From Symbiodinium kawagutii (lineage: Eukaryota > Sar > Dinophyceae > Suessiales > Symbiodiniaceae): a stretch of DNA of 64,000 bases. The position numbers and the translations under genes are program-made. The notes beneath the pieces are model-generated. The model ran no database searches. It saw nothing but the letters and a program-made list of their open reading frames with translations, and was not told where the DNA came from. The stretch is taken from the NCBI GenBank assembly GCA_009767595.1, contig VSDK01011273.1, forward strand, positions 16,084-80,083, read 5' to 3'. Positions 1 through 11,056 of this stretch are shown here, piece by piece. How positions within the stretch are numbered: position 1 is the first letter of the stretch; the number at the start of each line of letters is the position of its first letter.

Positions 1-568
1 CCATAGTACGCGAGGCTCCATGACAAGGTTCGCATCTGGTGGAGCTGGCTACATCATTTCTAGAGCTTTGCTGCCGAAGTTGTCTGCTTGGTCACCATTT
101 TGTCTTCTGCAATTGCTTCAACATGCAGGAGGAACTGGCATGGAAGACGTTGCTTTGGCTGGATGCATTTGGAGATGGGGCCGCGTGGGAGTGGTGAGTT
201 ATGCAGATTATGAGACCGAAGTCATCACCAGTGAAGCTGCCCTGAATCGCACCTGTGTGGTGCAGAAACACGAGCCCCATGAAGAGTTGGCCGTCCCACC
301 CTGCGCCATGGTGGTGCATTCTGTGAGCCCCGAAGAGCTCCCAGTGGTGCGTGAGAACATTCAACGCGCCCGGCGTGAACGTCCACCGGGGTTCAAGTGC
401 ATGCCGGATCCACAGCGCTTGGCACATGGAAGGTCCATGGTGTTGTCACCTGAGACATCTGAAGTTCCAGCTGCAGAGAGCTATCAATGGACGGTGTATG
501 CTCAACGGGAGTATGAAGCCCTGCTGGCTTGTAGTCACATTCAAGGGGCGGATAGCAATACTTTGTAG
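1..568 (+). CDS. Fringe-like (GT31) glycosyltransferase, 3' part
   Basis: The frame is open from base 2 to a stop at 566-568, so the gene begins before the window. It encodes FASGGAGYIISRALL near the start, then TGMEDVALAGCIWRWGRVGV about 35 residues later. GGAGY followed by an EDV box and a conserved Gly/Cys segment is the hallmark of the Galactosyl_T/Fringe fold; in known members the acidic EDV residues lie in the active site. Such enzymes are type II Golgi proteins that add a beta-1,3-linked sugar (C1GALT1- or fringe-type). The N-terminal anchor and the DXD motif would lie upstream. Acceptor and donor sugars cannot be inferred. The last 50 or so residues look less typical and could be intron read-through. 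Confidence 0.72.
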   Translation, partial: HSTRGSMTRFASGGAGYIISRALLPKLSAWSPFCLLQLLQHAGGTGMEDVALAGCIWRWGRVGVVSYADYETEVITSEAALNRTCVVQKHEPHEELAVPPCAMVVHSVSPEELPVVRENIQRARRERPPGFKCMPDPQRLAHGRSMVLSPETSEVPAAESYQWTVYAQREYEALLACSHIQGADSNTL

Positions 569-2190
569 TATGAGACATAAGTTGTTTGCAGGCCCCTGCC
601 TGTTTGGCAGGGGAGGCATGGTGAGACGTCAGAGGACGCGTGTCCAAATCAAAAAGCGAGTCCATACAGTGCAGGTTGGAGATTGTTGGAAAGCAAACCG
701 TTCAAGCTAGGTGTCCAGTGCTGAGGCCAGTGCTGAGGCTTCGCGAAAGTTTGCAAGAAACTGTTCAAAGTACGAATAGATACAATGCTACTGCGAAGTT
801 CCGACGATCCCAGTCATATTTTGATTCAGATGTTGTATGCCAATGGTTTGCCCCACCTCTATTTGGAAGATTGCGCCCGTAAACCCGTTCTGAATTGCTG
901 TGGTGTACACATAGTTCATTTCAATCTATGTGAGTGATTCGAAGATTTTTGCCTCAACGAGTCGAGTCGAAGTTTTGACTAACTATATCACCCCTGTTCC
1001 CCTTTTCTCCTCTGGACGTGAGCTAAAATGAGCAGTGTCCGTGACCATGGGTATCTTCCGTCATTCCCCCGACTTCCCTAACACACATCATCACACATTA
1101 CCGGACAGGGTATCCTACAACCAGAATGACCTGCCAACAAGAGACATGACTTTCCAGACCAAGCCCAGTGGTGTTAGCGCCCAGGTTAAAGCTCGTTGCC
1201 TTGGAGGCCAGAGGGTTTGCCATGGCCTGCGTGTACCATGATTTGTCAACCCTTCATTTTGCCAACCCGTTGGCAATCATTCTCAACCAAATGGCCAATC
1301 AACTGACAAATAGTATATCACAACCTGTACATAAACGTACTATCAATCATTTGTCAACCATGAAAGTTAGACTGGTGAAGTGGTGCAAGGAGCTTTTCGC
1401 TTGTTTGCATTCCCCTTCACTTCCTGAAAGGGTACGAAGATGTTTCTTTTTGGAGAAGTGGCTTTGCAATTAAGAGCAATCAGTTTGGGACCTTTGATGA
1501 TCGGAGTTTGATTTGCGGACCTTCACATCCGATAAGTTACAAGGGTCCCATGTAGGATTCAGAGCCCGAGTCCCACAGACGGTGGATCAGTGCCTGTTTT
1601 GCTGAGCGGAGGCTCGGCAAGCCCGGGATGAGGGCATCAAGAGCCATACTGAGATTGGCCAGGCGAGCACTGGACGACAAGCACGGTACATGTGAACCCC
1701 CGTGGACACCCCCTGGTCACCTGCAGTCAACATGACAAGGCCCTGGAAAGCATTGAAGAGAATCGCTGCTACACCATCCGAAGTTGCGAGGTGCGGGGCT
1801 CGAAACGTAAGAGAAGCCGTCCAAACGCCGGTGGTGGTGGTGGTGGTGGTGGTGGTGGTGGTGGTGGTTTCCAGCATTTCTGACAAAAGACTGACGCACT
1901 TTTCCATTGTGAATTATGAGTGTGACTGGGTTGCTCGTGGATATGGATGAGTCCATGGACAGTAAGATCTGTAAGAACATGTGCTGAAAGCAGATGTCCC
2001 TACACTGTCGAGAGGTATTAATACACAGGGAAAGTCGGCGATGTTTGCAACCACAGAACGCTGAGAAAGTGAGAGTTGTACTTGTAGCCAGTGGCCCTGA
2101 CCTATCACTTGTGTTTTTCCTCAGGAAGCATCCAGTACATACATCCGAGATACATTCTGCATTTTCCATAGCAAGTTTGTTTTTAGTGCC
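569..2190. other. No supportable gene
   Basis: No reading frame here has protein-like composition or good splice borders. The stretch contains a (GGT)n microsatellite at 1830-1868, which creates artificial poly-Gly, poly-Val and poly-His reading frames on both strands. It is probably intergenic or intronic. Confidence 0.4.
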
Positions 2191-2197
2191 TCCGAAT

Positions 2198-2304
2198 ATA
2201 TGGTGATTTCTCAAAATAGGGGTACCTCCAAATCATCTAGTTCACCATTCCTAGTAATAAACCAACCATTTTGGTACACCGGCTGTTTTGAGAAACCACC
2301 ATAT
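2198..2304. mobile_element. MITE-like hairpin element, copy 1
   Basis: A 107-bp element bounded by inverted arms at 2198-2219 and 2283-2304 that match at 20 of 22 positions (ATATGGTG.TTTCTCAAAA.AG). The interior segment 2255-2274 is an exact 20-base reverse complement of 43195-43214, so related copies exist elsewhere in the window. No coding capacity. The structure fits a non-autonomous DNA transposon, but no clear target-site duplication was found. Confidence 0.55.
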
Positions 2305-2352
2305 GGTGATTCGCCAGTTCCTGATGATAGTTTTCGGTACATTCTCTGCCAG

Positions 2353-2472
2353 GAGCTGCGGGCAGAATTAGACAGCGTGGCCCATCGTTGTGTCGAGGAG
2401 CTGAACCAGGCTCTGTTGAAGGGACGACAAAACGATGGACGGCTGAGTTGGTGGAGGAAGCTTCGCATGTTG
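2353..2472 (+). CDS. Candidate internal exon, unknown protein
   Basis: Exactly 40 codons lie between a good acceptor (CTGCCAG|G) and a consensus donor (TTG|GTAAGC). The translation is alpha-helical in character (ELRAELDSVAHRCVEELNQA, then ...RLSWWRKLRML). A second frame is also open over part of the interval, so the frame is probable, not certain. No family recognised. Confidence 0.45.
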
Positions 2473-4519
2473 GTAAGCTGGTTGAGAGAAGCTTCATTGG
2501 TGGTGATACAGGAGAATCTTCTCAGTCACAAAGGAAGAATCTTAAAGGAAATTGGACAAGTATCAACGCTCAAATTTTCCGACAAAATGATCATCCATTG
2601 CAGCTTTCTTAATAGATCATCCAGCAACGGTCCTGCACTCAGCACCCCGCCGAAACGGTTGCAGCGGAACTTTGGAGGCGGCCAAGAGCGAGATCGGCAA
2701 AGGACAGAGCTGTTGCTGAACAAACAGCTCCCTTCAAAAGCTCCAAATCCATTTTTGTAGCAGATCTAAGCAGCTCTAAACAGCTCTGAAAAGCAACTCA
2801 ACAAGCTCTAAATGCTTTCAGATGGTTGAAAGTCCAAAGGTTTTGTGGGACTTTTGTGGACGGTTGAACCATGTCAAGTGTGAAAGGAAACGCAGCAAGT
2901 ATCAAAGTAAACCGTTCGAATTTGCACAATTGAACGAACATCCTGACAAATTCCGTACGATAGTGAGCTATACAGAAGTATCATTAGGATTCAGTAAGTA
3001 TCAATAGTCCCTATATATCCCTACTATATAGTTTATATATCATCGTTTTTTTCAAGGCAAAGCACCAGGAAGAGTCGCACCTGCCAGGAAATGGAACAGG
3101 GAATGCCAGCGAGGCGCCGGGGATGGCAAGGGATGTGTTTCTGTGTACCTGTGGGGTTGCAGATGTTGAGCTGTTTGACTAGCAGTAACCTCTGTTATTC
3201 GCAGACGTTTGAGGCAAACTTGAGACCGTTGCGGCAAATTCTATGGGAATGCCACATTAAACGTCGTGCATGCCCAATTCCAGTGAGTCACGATGCAACA
3301 GGCGCCGCACTCCTCGGTACCAGGCACTCATTCTCTACTTCCCCGAAGCATCTTGGCCACCACCCCAAGCCTTTGAGGACGGAAAGTTCAAACTTCTCCA
3401 CTTGACAGGTTTGAAAGCGCGCATGTCCTTAGTCTTGGTGCAAAATAGAGTTCTTTGCCGGATTGAAATTAGGCTTCTTTGCAGTTTCAGTTGGCAAACA
3501 TCTCGTATCTTCGTGTAGAACCAATCGGCTTGAAGAAGAAACAAACTTCTTACAAAGGCCAAACGTCCCTGGAAGGGCCGTGTAAAGCCTTCTCGGCAAA
3601 CCCCCCTGTTTCTGGGAATGATTATGATCAGCCACACTCCACACTGATCAAACGTAAAAAGCCTTCGGGACATGCGTGTCTCGTCGCGCGGAGATGTCTT
3701 GACTTGATGTCTGTGATGATTTCCGTTCACATCAATAGACCATTCCCAGTCGCACCATCCATGACTCACAAGCTGTTCAGATCCCTGCTGCAGGACACTC
3801 TGCGTCAGAAATTGAAGTTGGATAGCGCCGTGCAGATCAGGTTTGGACGGCCGTGAGAATGCTGCTCCAATTACGGGAGTTGATGACATGTACGAAAGCT
3901 GATTGGATGACGGTTGAATCCACAACAACATCATTTGGCGACCCATCAATCCAACATTACGAGAGTCCTGGATAGCTGAATGATGAGTGATGATTAGCGA
4001 CTGACGAGCGTCCCTTCGCTTGTATGAGCGGGCCTTGACGACAGCGGGCCCTGTGATCCAAGGGGGGTGAACAATCTCGTACCTCAAAGCAGTTTTGTGC
4101 ACTCCAAGCAGAGAGCGCAAAGGTGCACCATCCGGATAGCATCTGCATTCCAGTGACAATAGCCATGGATAGTTGAGGACTTTCAGGATCAAACTTATGA
4201 GATTATACCAGAGAAGGCCAAGATGAAACTGTGTTGAGTACATTTGATACATTTCACCAGGCTACAAGAACGACAACCTGGCCTGGCAGCAGAGGCCCAT
4301 TGCAGAGTGCATTGAAGATGTTGGTTTTGTGGGCAGGATCCATTGTCTGACTTTGCACATGAACAAATAACTCTTGCCTGTGACATGTTTCGGGAATTAT
4401 GACTTGAGTGGAACGAAGAAAGGTAGTGATGGTTGAAGTGAAAGGTACTGTAATGAGTAATGACTGCAATGTTTGTTTTAGTATGGTCTTTCATTCTTCC
4501 AGACATCTCACTGATGTTT

Positions 4520-4738
4520 GTCTCACTATCCAAAGGGTGGTCGCAAAATAACAACCTCGTGACAGTGACAGGTTCGGGATTCGACCGAGAGGCTGCAGGA
4601 GAGCGGCTTACATGCACGCTGGACCAGTCAACGAAAGAATCACTGTACTCTCCCAAAGACGAAGCAGCAACGTTCCAAGTCGATGACTTGCAAAACTCAC
4701 ACCAACCTTTGAGATCCTTTGAGTATGTGGCAGTATGA
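4520..4738 (+). CDS. IPT/TIG-like segment, candidate exon
   Basis: The plus frame contains NNLVTVTGSGFDREAAGERL followed by TCTLDQ and a hydrophilic tail. VTVTGSGF followed by a Cys strand resembles the start of IPT/TIG (immunoglobulin-like) domains, which are extracellular or structural beta-sandwich modules. Only part of a domain is visible and exon borders are unclear. A 256-codon minus-strand frame covers 4195-4965 but is Ser/His/Cys-rich and matches nothing recognisable. Confidence 0.4.
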   Translation, partial: VSLSKGWSQNNNLVTVTGSGFDREAAGERLTCTLDQSTKESLYSPKDEAATFQVDDLQNSHQPLRSFEYVAV

Positions 4739-4744
4739 GCATAG

Positions 4745-4999
4745 ATGGCGAATGACAAGTGGGATATCCAACCGGGGGAGATCTCATGGCCTGAGCCATG
4801 GCAGGAGCTGCAGCGCAACTGGGCTTCAGCCGAGATGACGGAGCTGTCGGATGACCTGAAAGTCTGTTTGGTCGCAGCACCCAGAAATCCCAGCTCAGAT
4901 GCTCCAGGCTTTGAGGAATTGAGGAAGGAGTCAACAGGTTTAGAAGTGGAAGTGGTGGAGCCCACTGCTTTGCTGCCGTTGCATCGTGTGGCAGGTTGA
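4745..4999 (+). CDS. Candidate coding segment after the IPT/TIG-like exon
   Basis: An 84-codon plus frame with balanced composition (WPEPWQELQRNWASAEMTEL and ...LKVCLVAAPRNPSSDAP). It lies just after the IPT/TIG-like segment and may be a further exon of that gene. No family recognised. The minus strand is also open here, so strand assignment is tentative. Confidence 0.33.
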   Translation: MANDKWDIQPGEISWPEPWQELQRNWASAEMTELSDDLKVCLVAAPRNPSSDAPGFEELRKESTGLEVEVVEPTALLPLHRVAG

Positions 5000-5176
5000 A
5001 ACCTAGAGACAAGAGAAGAATTTGATAAAATATAGACATTTGTTGATTATACAGCAGAACCCTTTGCAGAAACCCCGGAACCGATATATCACCCGACAGA
5101 ATTTGTCATGGCTGTACCAACAGACTTTCCTCAGTTTGAAGACCACAGGCAATGTGGTAAGCCTTTTGTCAATGCT

Positions 5177-5247
5177 AAACCACCATGACTGGTGTATATG
5201 ACTATATAACTGTGACTAAGCCATGACTAAGCCACCATGACTGGTGA
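5177..5247 (+). repeat. Direct repeat of CCACCATGACTGGTG
   Basis: Two copies of a roughly 16-base motif (CCACCATGACTGGTG) lie about 50 bases apart, separated by a CTAT-rich spacer. No gene is apparent within several hundred bases on either side. Confidence 0.5.
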
Positions 5248-5837
5248 TTCTCCCTAACCACTGTGGAGGGCGCTTGGGATTGCTTTGACAGGCCTTGCGC
5301 GGCTCATCACTGACATCTGAGGCAGGGAAGCAGCCAGGGGAATTGAGTGGGGCAATCAGATCTAACCACCCAAAAGTCCACCATCAATTATCAACCATCA
5401 CCTGTCAGCAACTTTTAAGTGTCAACCATTGACAAGAACCAGTGCATATAGCCAGGGTCGCTGGAAACTGGTTCATATGTCTTCTCAGAATGTAGAACCG
5501 TCTTCTTGGAACCTTCTCATTCTCTGGTTTTGGGGAACACCAACTGCTTAACTGCCAAACAAAGAGTCAAGAGGCAAGCTTCTTGTGATTTAGGTAGGAA
5601 TTGCCAGTAGTTGCACAGTTGCTGGAAAGCTGAGATTTTGAGAAAAACGCATTTGAGTTCAAACTCTACGATGTTTATTTTTGATAGAGATCCTTTCGAA
5701 CCATCCATCCCCATAGACGCTGTTCTTGGAACTATTCTTGACGTTCAGAGCGGCAAGTGTAGTTCGGTTGCCTGGATCATTCGTTGTGCTCAGTAGGCCA
5801 AGAGGGAGCTTTTGTAGATGCAACTAATAGCTTTGAT

Positions 5838-5912
5838 TGCCATATCATGGTGTTCACTCGCCAAAATTGTAGCAAAACTACTGAGATTTCTGAGTGAACA
5901 CAATCATGATAG
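5838..5912. repeat. Small inverted-repeat (hairpin) element
   Basis: GTGTTCACTC at 5850-5859 is perfectly complementary to GAGTGAACAC at 5892-5901, and flanking ATATCATG-like sequence on both sides extends the symmetry. The 32-base loop contains a further GTAG/CTAC mini-stem. It could be a short MITE or a structured intronic element. Confidence 0.5.
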
Positions 5913-7754
5913 CATATCATGTGCATCATAGCCGAGGCGAGTGCCGATTCACCTTGGATTGGCTCACTGGTGCAGCCAGAACCTCAACAGATCCTGGAGC
6001 AACTCTGAGATGATGGAAACTCAACATGGATGTGGGGCTCGGAGCCAACCTCTTGACGACAGATTTGATCAGATTATGTTTGACACTTCCAGGAGTCTCT
6101 GATAGTTTGGGCATGTTTGGGCACAATATCCGGTTCCCGCCATTCCCGGAAATATGTATGAACAGCGCGTGCTGTTGGTTTCGTTTGCAGCTCGCTTGAT
6201 GTGACCTGGAGCCCGTGGCAGGACCTTCAAGAGGGAACTAGCCGAGGAGCGTGACGAACGTTGCCAGGCAGGTCTGAATCCTGACCAACTTTGACAGAGT
6301 CTGAATCCTTCATTTCCTAAGTACAAGTCTGAATCCTTCATTTCTTAATTATGCAGTTTTCCTTGGTACCTCCAGCCTGGTCGATCCTGGTGATGGCCGT
6401 TCGTCAGCTTGGAATTGCCAGGAAGTGGCTGAAGTCAAAGCATTTCTTTTGGCAGAACAGCATGGACAAGGCATGGTATCGTGGAGTAGCTCAAACCTGG
6501 GCCACCCAGCCACACCCGCTGGACATCTGAATGGGTTCGGTTAACGTTGGCGAGTTCACTCATTAGTTCATGGTTGATTGATCATGATCAATGACCGTCC
6601 AGCAGTAAATGATGAATATGAACCAACCAACTAGCATCCAACAAATCCTTGCAGTACAGCTCCCCCAAAACCAAGATACACCAAACACGACCAGGCTGCT
6701 GGGTTGATCCTGATGGACGTTGCTACTCCCCGAGCAACTTCCGATTGTCTCACCAGGGCGGTGCATCCAGTTGGTTACCACGTCACTGCGTCCTGACCTT
6801 GGAAGGTCAACAGCTTCAAAAGCTCCAGAAGTCCCAGGTGCTGCAGCTGGGGTTCCGGAGAAGCACCCAAGCGAACGTGTAGGGAGCAACAAAGATCAGC
6901 AGTTTGCATCCTCAGATGGCAGTTTGCATCGATTAAGCAGTTCACCATCAACTTGTATCTTCACAGTGAAAGAACTTGGCAAAATCGATTGCTCAATCGA
7001 GATAGTTATCGATGACCCATGATGATCATTTGGCATTCTCTGGATGTCAGTGATATGTCGTGTCGTAAAGTGTCATAGACATGAGCTGTTGGAAGCAGGG
7101 CACTAGCAAGGCTTGCATCTGCCACGGTATGAACTAATTGGATCTAATTGGTTGGCACCGGCATTGCAGGAGGGAATTCAGGAGTGCATGAGCAAGGTTG
7201 CAGAGGACAGCCACTGAAGACTGCACTGCAAAAGTTGGCGTTGGGGAGTTGTCCCAGGTTGTGCAAGAATTGTTTGCTCATCATCAGTCTCTAATAAACT
7301 CTAATCTAACTCTAAGCCATTTTGCATTCTGTATGACTCGAATTTTCCCATTCATATGTATGCTGCTGTATTCCCTAGTTAACCAACCAATGGTCAGTGG
7401 GCGTGGTCAACTATCGGGGATATTGAACTATCACCATGACCAGCACTTGCAACTGGCAGCAGGAGTGGAGTGCCGGGCTATCGCAGCTTCGAGTGGCTCT
7501 GACCCAGGTCGGCCTTTTCCGCGCTATGGGCCACACCATGTCAACCCCCCTGAACTTTGAACATTGAATTTCCCAAAAAGACTGGATGGTTCAGGAATTA
7601 GGTTCTTCAGGGTAATTGTTTCTCGGATGCATTTGAGTCCTGTACCTTTCTAGGGAGCTCTTTGCATCAAGGTTCCTACCCAAGACATCTAAGAAAGGGA
7701 CATTTGCATCTGCACAGCTCTCCTTTTGACGTCATCCCAGCAGGATGTGGAAAC

Positions 7755-7986
7755 CTCCCAAAGACCGGAGGCACAGGCAACGTAATGACAGGGTGGCCTT
7801 GTGGGCACCAGGTCGTCTAGTAAGGGCTGAAGGGCTCGGTAGAACTGGCAGCGGTTCCAATCCACTGCCAGGAGAGCCTGGCATTGCAGCGTGCCGGAAT
7901 ACAGGCCATCTAAAGCGGAGGGAAACTGACTTTGAGCTTCAGAGTCCGACGCCAATTTTGCATAAATTCTGCCAACAAGAACGTGC
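7755..7986 (-). CDS. Well-bordered exon, unknown protein
   Basis: On the minus strand a polypyrimidine-AG|G acceptor (TGTTTCAG|G) opens a 77-codon frame that ends at a GT donor (TGGGAG|GTTTCC). It begins HVLVGRIYAKLASDSEAQSQ and continues with ...LDGLYSGTLQCQALLAVDW and ...FYRALQPLLDDLVPTRPP. Composition is typical of a soluble helical protein. No family recognised and the flanking exons of this gene were not identified. Confidence 0.58.
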
Positions 7987-8127
7987 CTGAAACATCTCGG
8001 GTCAAAATGATAAACTGAAACACATACAAACATATAGAACCGAGAAACACATAGAAACCCTAAACATGAAAACAATCGGCCTTTCAATTGGCTCTTTGCA
8101 AGAACAGTTAGTTGTTGCCTTGCCCAG

Positions 8128-8187
8128 CTGTTTGGTCAGGAGTCATTGGTCCAGTTGGAGGGCGCCGTCTCCATGGAACTTGCAGAG
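8128..8187 (+). CDS. Candidate short exon
   Basis: Exactly 20 codons (LFGQESLVQLEGAVSMELAE) between an AG|C acceptor and a GT donor. The composition is coding-like, but the interval is too short to be sure and lies close to a minus-strand exon. Confidence 0.3.
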
Positions 8188-8189
8188 GT

Positions 8190-9424
8190 TTGTTGTGGTC
8201 ATGGCATGGGATAGGGCCGGCTACCACCCAACAACTGGTTGCTTCATCAGGGAAACTGAGGAAAATCGCCATGCTTCAGCACCCCCCATGCCTCAACTGT
8301 TTCGTGGTTGAAGCATGATTCGTTTGCAAAAATTGTCATTTCTGTTGCACATGACAGATAGCAATGAAGGTCGGCAATAGCGGCTACAATAGCGATACTT
8401 GTTGTACATGTTGTACGCGCAATCAATGCTACGTTTACATGCGACTAGTATCAATTATCTTTGAGATGATGCGTAAATAAACAATAGTAAACGTAACTAA
8501 TGTGTATTCAGCATTTACACACACAGATATATATATATATATACATAAATATATACGTGGCTGGAACATGGACTGGAAGCAACTTTCAAAGCCCAACTCT
8601 CTTTTGGACAAGCACTGCTAAGCTTCACAATGGCAGGCCAAACAGAGCATCTCAGAACTGGTGGCAGAAGAGGTGGGCTGCGCGGTCCCTGAGTGGGGGT
8701 TGAACATCTTTTTCGGATTTTGATCAATAATGAATGACTAGAGTCTGTTAATGAACCAAATTCATTGAGCAACTGATAACATATTTTTCATCGGTATTGC
8801 TCACTGCTTCTATTTTTTCATGTCAGCAATGTCAAAAAGCCAGCAGTGTTTCTAGTTGAAGTGCACTTTTGCCCGAATTCATTGCAGGAAAGAATGCAAC
8901 TCATTATGGGAATGTGCCCTATTCTGCAGGCCAGAACATATATGTGCGTATATGTGGTTGCTTCTTGAAGGGGTTTTCCACAGCTCAAGGTGCAAGAACG
9001 TCCCCCATTAACAATCCCAGTGGCAGAATCAAGGGACTCGCTTGCCCCCAAATTCGACTTGCCCCCAGATCACCATGGATTTGCAAGTCACGGTTCCTGA
9101 ATCCTTAGATCCCTTAGTAGCATATAGACTTTCTGCAAAAGTGAGACGAATTGGACTGATTTGAAAGGGTTGAATCTCTCATAAATTCTTTGGCTCAGGA
9201 CTCAAATTCGGTCAAGTTTTGAGTGTTGTCCATTCGGGCTTTAATGGTCGCCCCCTTGCGGCATGCCGGAAGCTCCGGGTCGAAACGCGGCCGTGGCTGT
9301 GGTCTGAGGCTCAGAGAAAGACATGCCTACCTGGCCATCGAAGATGAATAATGGCCTTCCACTGGGTTCATGTTATCCATTATCAGAGGATGGTCGTTCA
9401 CTGGGTAAATTCTGATAATTCAAA
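8190..9424. other. No supportable gene
   Basis: AT-rich sequence with a (TA)n run at 8527-8543. No reading frame combines plausible composition with splice borders. The phrase TTTGGCTCA near 9190 resembles the end of the spliced leader but is too short to interpret. Confidence 0.35.
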
Positions 9425-9551
<127 letters not shown>

Positions 9552-9996
9552 AGCAAGGGATGGTGTGGCGATCCACTTGTTTCAGACTGGGATTGTAGCG
9601 ACCACTCCAATGAACGGATCTTTGAAAGACAAACTTTGCCCGTTGTTTTCACCTGGAAATGCCATGGTTTTAGATCTGAGGTGAAGCATATTCGCAGCCT
9701 ACCTCCCAGCCGTTGGCCTGATGCTCTGCATGCGCTTGCGACCTTGGAAGGAGGAGCCAAGCCGATGCGACAGTGAACAGAGATGAGCAGAGAAAAGGCT
9801 TCATCAAGTGAAGAGACGGCGCATTGCTGTAAGTGAAAATAGACAACGCGGATATCTCGACATATCTCGACCAGTCGGTAAGCAATGTATATGTGGAATT
9901 AAGTGCGTTCGTTTCATCCCAGAGTGCCTCGCATGTTTCCTCACAGTCTGCGGCCTTTGAAGCACACACTGCAGTTTTTGCGGTTGGATTCTCTCG

Positions 9997-11001
9997 ATGT
10001 TTCGAGACCGGTTTGCAACATCTAGTTTGACAACGCAAAATTCAGGAATACGTCAAGGTTGCCCTCTACCCCCTTATTTATTCATCATTGTGATGACATG
10101 CATCGATCATGATATCAGGACATCCTTAAGCAATCGCGTATTAAATAACCGGCTTCCTGGCTTAAGTTTTGATATGGTCTATTATGCTGACGACACCATT
10201 TTATTTTCAACAGACAACCGCGCCCTCAATGAAATTTTGACATTGACCGAACAAATATCCGCAAAATACGGCTTGAGATTGAACAAAGATAAATGTGTGG
10301 CAATACAAATGAATAATGAAGGGCAAGTTCGGTTTGGAAACAATGACCCGCTCCCGAAAAAGTTCGAGACGTCTTATCTAGGAAATGAAATTAACCGCGA
10401 AGTCAACATCAAACACGAAGTCTCAAACAAAATGCAAGAAGTTAGAAAAAAATGGTATAAGATGGCGCCGTACTGGAAAGCATCGCATGCCAGTCAGAAA
10501 TGGAAATTGATAATTTTTGATGCAACCATTAGGTCGAAACTCTTGTATGGCTTAGAAACAGTCCATTTAACAGCTGCTTTGCTTAGAAAGATTGATGCTT
10601 TCCAGCTGCGTTGCCTGAGGAAAATCCTCGGGCTGGCGCCAACTTTTGTTGATAGAGCAAATACAAACAGGGCTGTGATACAGAAAGCATCTCTGATTGC
10701 CTTCCCGAATGACCAGCGGTGTATGAAATTTTTCAGTGAATATTACAACGAAAGGAGGGCTAATCTGTTGGGTCATATTATCCGGGCACATGATAGCGAT
10801 CCACTTCGTCAGATATCATTCCAACCCAACAGTGCTTCCAGAGTGAAGTATGGCAAAAAGAGATGCGGCCGGCCCAGGCAAAATTGGCTGCATTACACAA
10901 AAAAATTTGTTTACGAAACAAAATTTCAACGTCATAATTATGTAGAGGATCCTGCAGAAGATGTTTTTATTTACAACGCAGCCATGCAAAGATTGTTCTA
11001 G
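9997..11001 (+). mobile_element. 5'-truncated non-LTR reverse transcriptase
   Basis: An open frame of 334 codons carries reverse transcriptase motifs in order: GIRQGCPLPPYLF (palm motif, usually SPYLF), then MVYYADDTILF (catalytic YADD), GLRLNKDKC, a thumb-like region with KLLYGLE and FQLRCLRKILG, and GRPRQNW near the C-terminus. The N-terminal fingers and any endonuclease are missing; an in-frame TGA at 9958 bounds the 5' side. This is typical of a LINE copy truncated at its 5' end. The frame is intact, but its codons are clearly more AT-rich than those of the neighbouring PPR exons. It lies 450 bp upstream of the first recognised PPR exon and may sit in an intron of that gene. Confidence 0.85.
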
Positions 11002-11002
11002 C

Positions 11003-11056
11003 GCTTGGCTACGCCAACGCTTTGCTTCGTTTTTTGACAAGTCCGTCGAAGCAAGG
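11003..11056 (+). other. Two hairpins immediately after the reverse transcriptase stop
   Basis: A TTGGC-TAC-GCCAA hairpin (11005-11017) is followed by a 10-bp stem formed by 11020-11029 and 11047-11056, including one G-T pair, with a 17-base loop. Their position directly after the stop suggests the 3' UTR of the retroelement, where such structures often recruit the reverse transcriptase. No poly-A tail follows. Confidence 0.5.

Larger units (their letters stand above)
5000..7754. other. Gene-poor stretch
   Basis: Apart from a short direct repeat (5177-5247) and a hairpin (5838-5912) there is little structure. Around 6360-6530 two overlapping plus frames are both open and protein-like, so an exon may exist but the frame cannot be chosen. 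No other supportable gene was seen. Confidence 0.35.

Noticed and set aside
3335..4252. 305-codon minus-strand open frame
   Set aside because: No recognisable motif, uneven composition and no splice or start signals of note; it may be chance. A real exon inside it cannot be excluded.
4195..4965. 256-codon minus-strand open frame
   Set aside because: Ser/His/Cys-rich composition without recognisable motifs, and the plus strand carries an IPT/TIG-like motif over the same bases. Length alone is not persuasive in this sequence.
9184..9200. TTTGGCTCA resembling the spliced-leader end
   Set aside because: It diverges after nine bases, occurs once, and no gene start follows.
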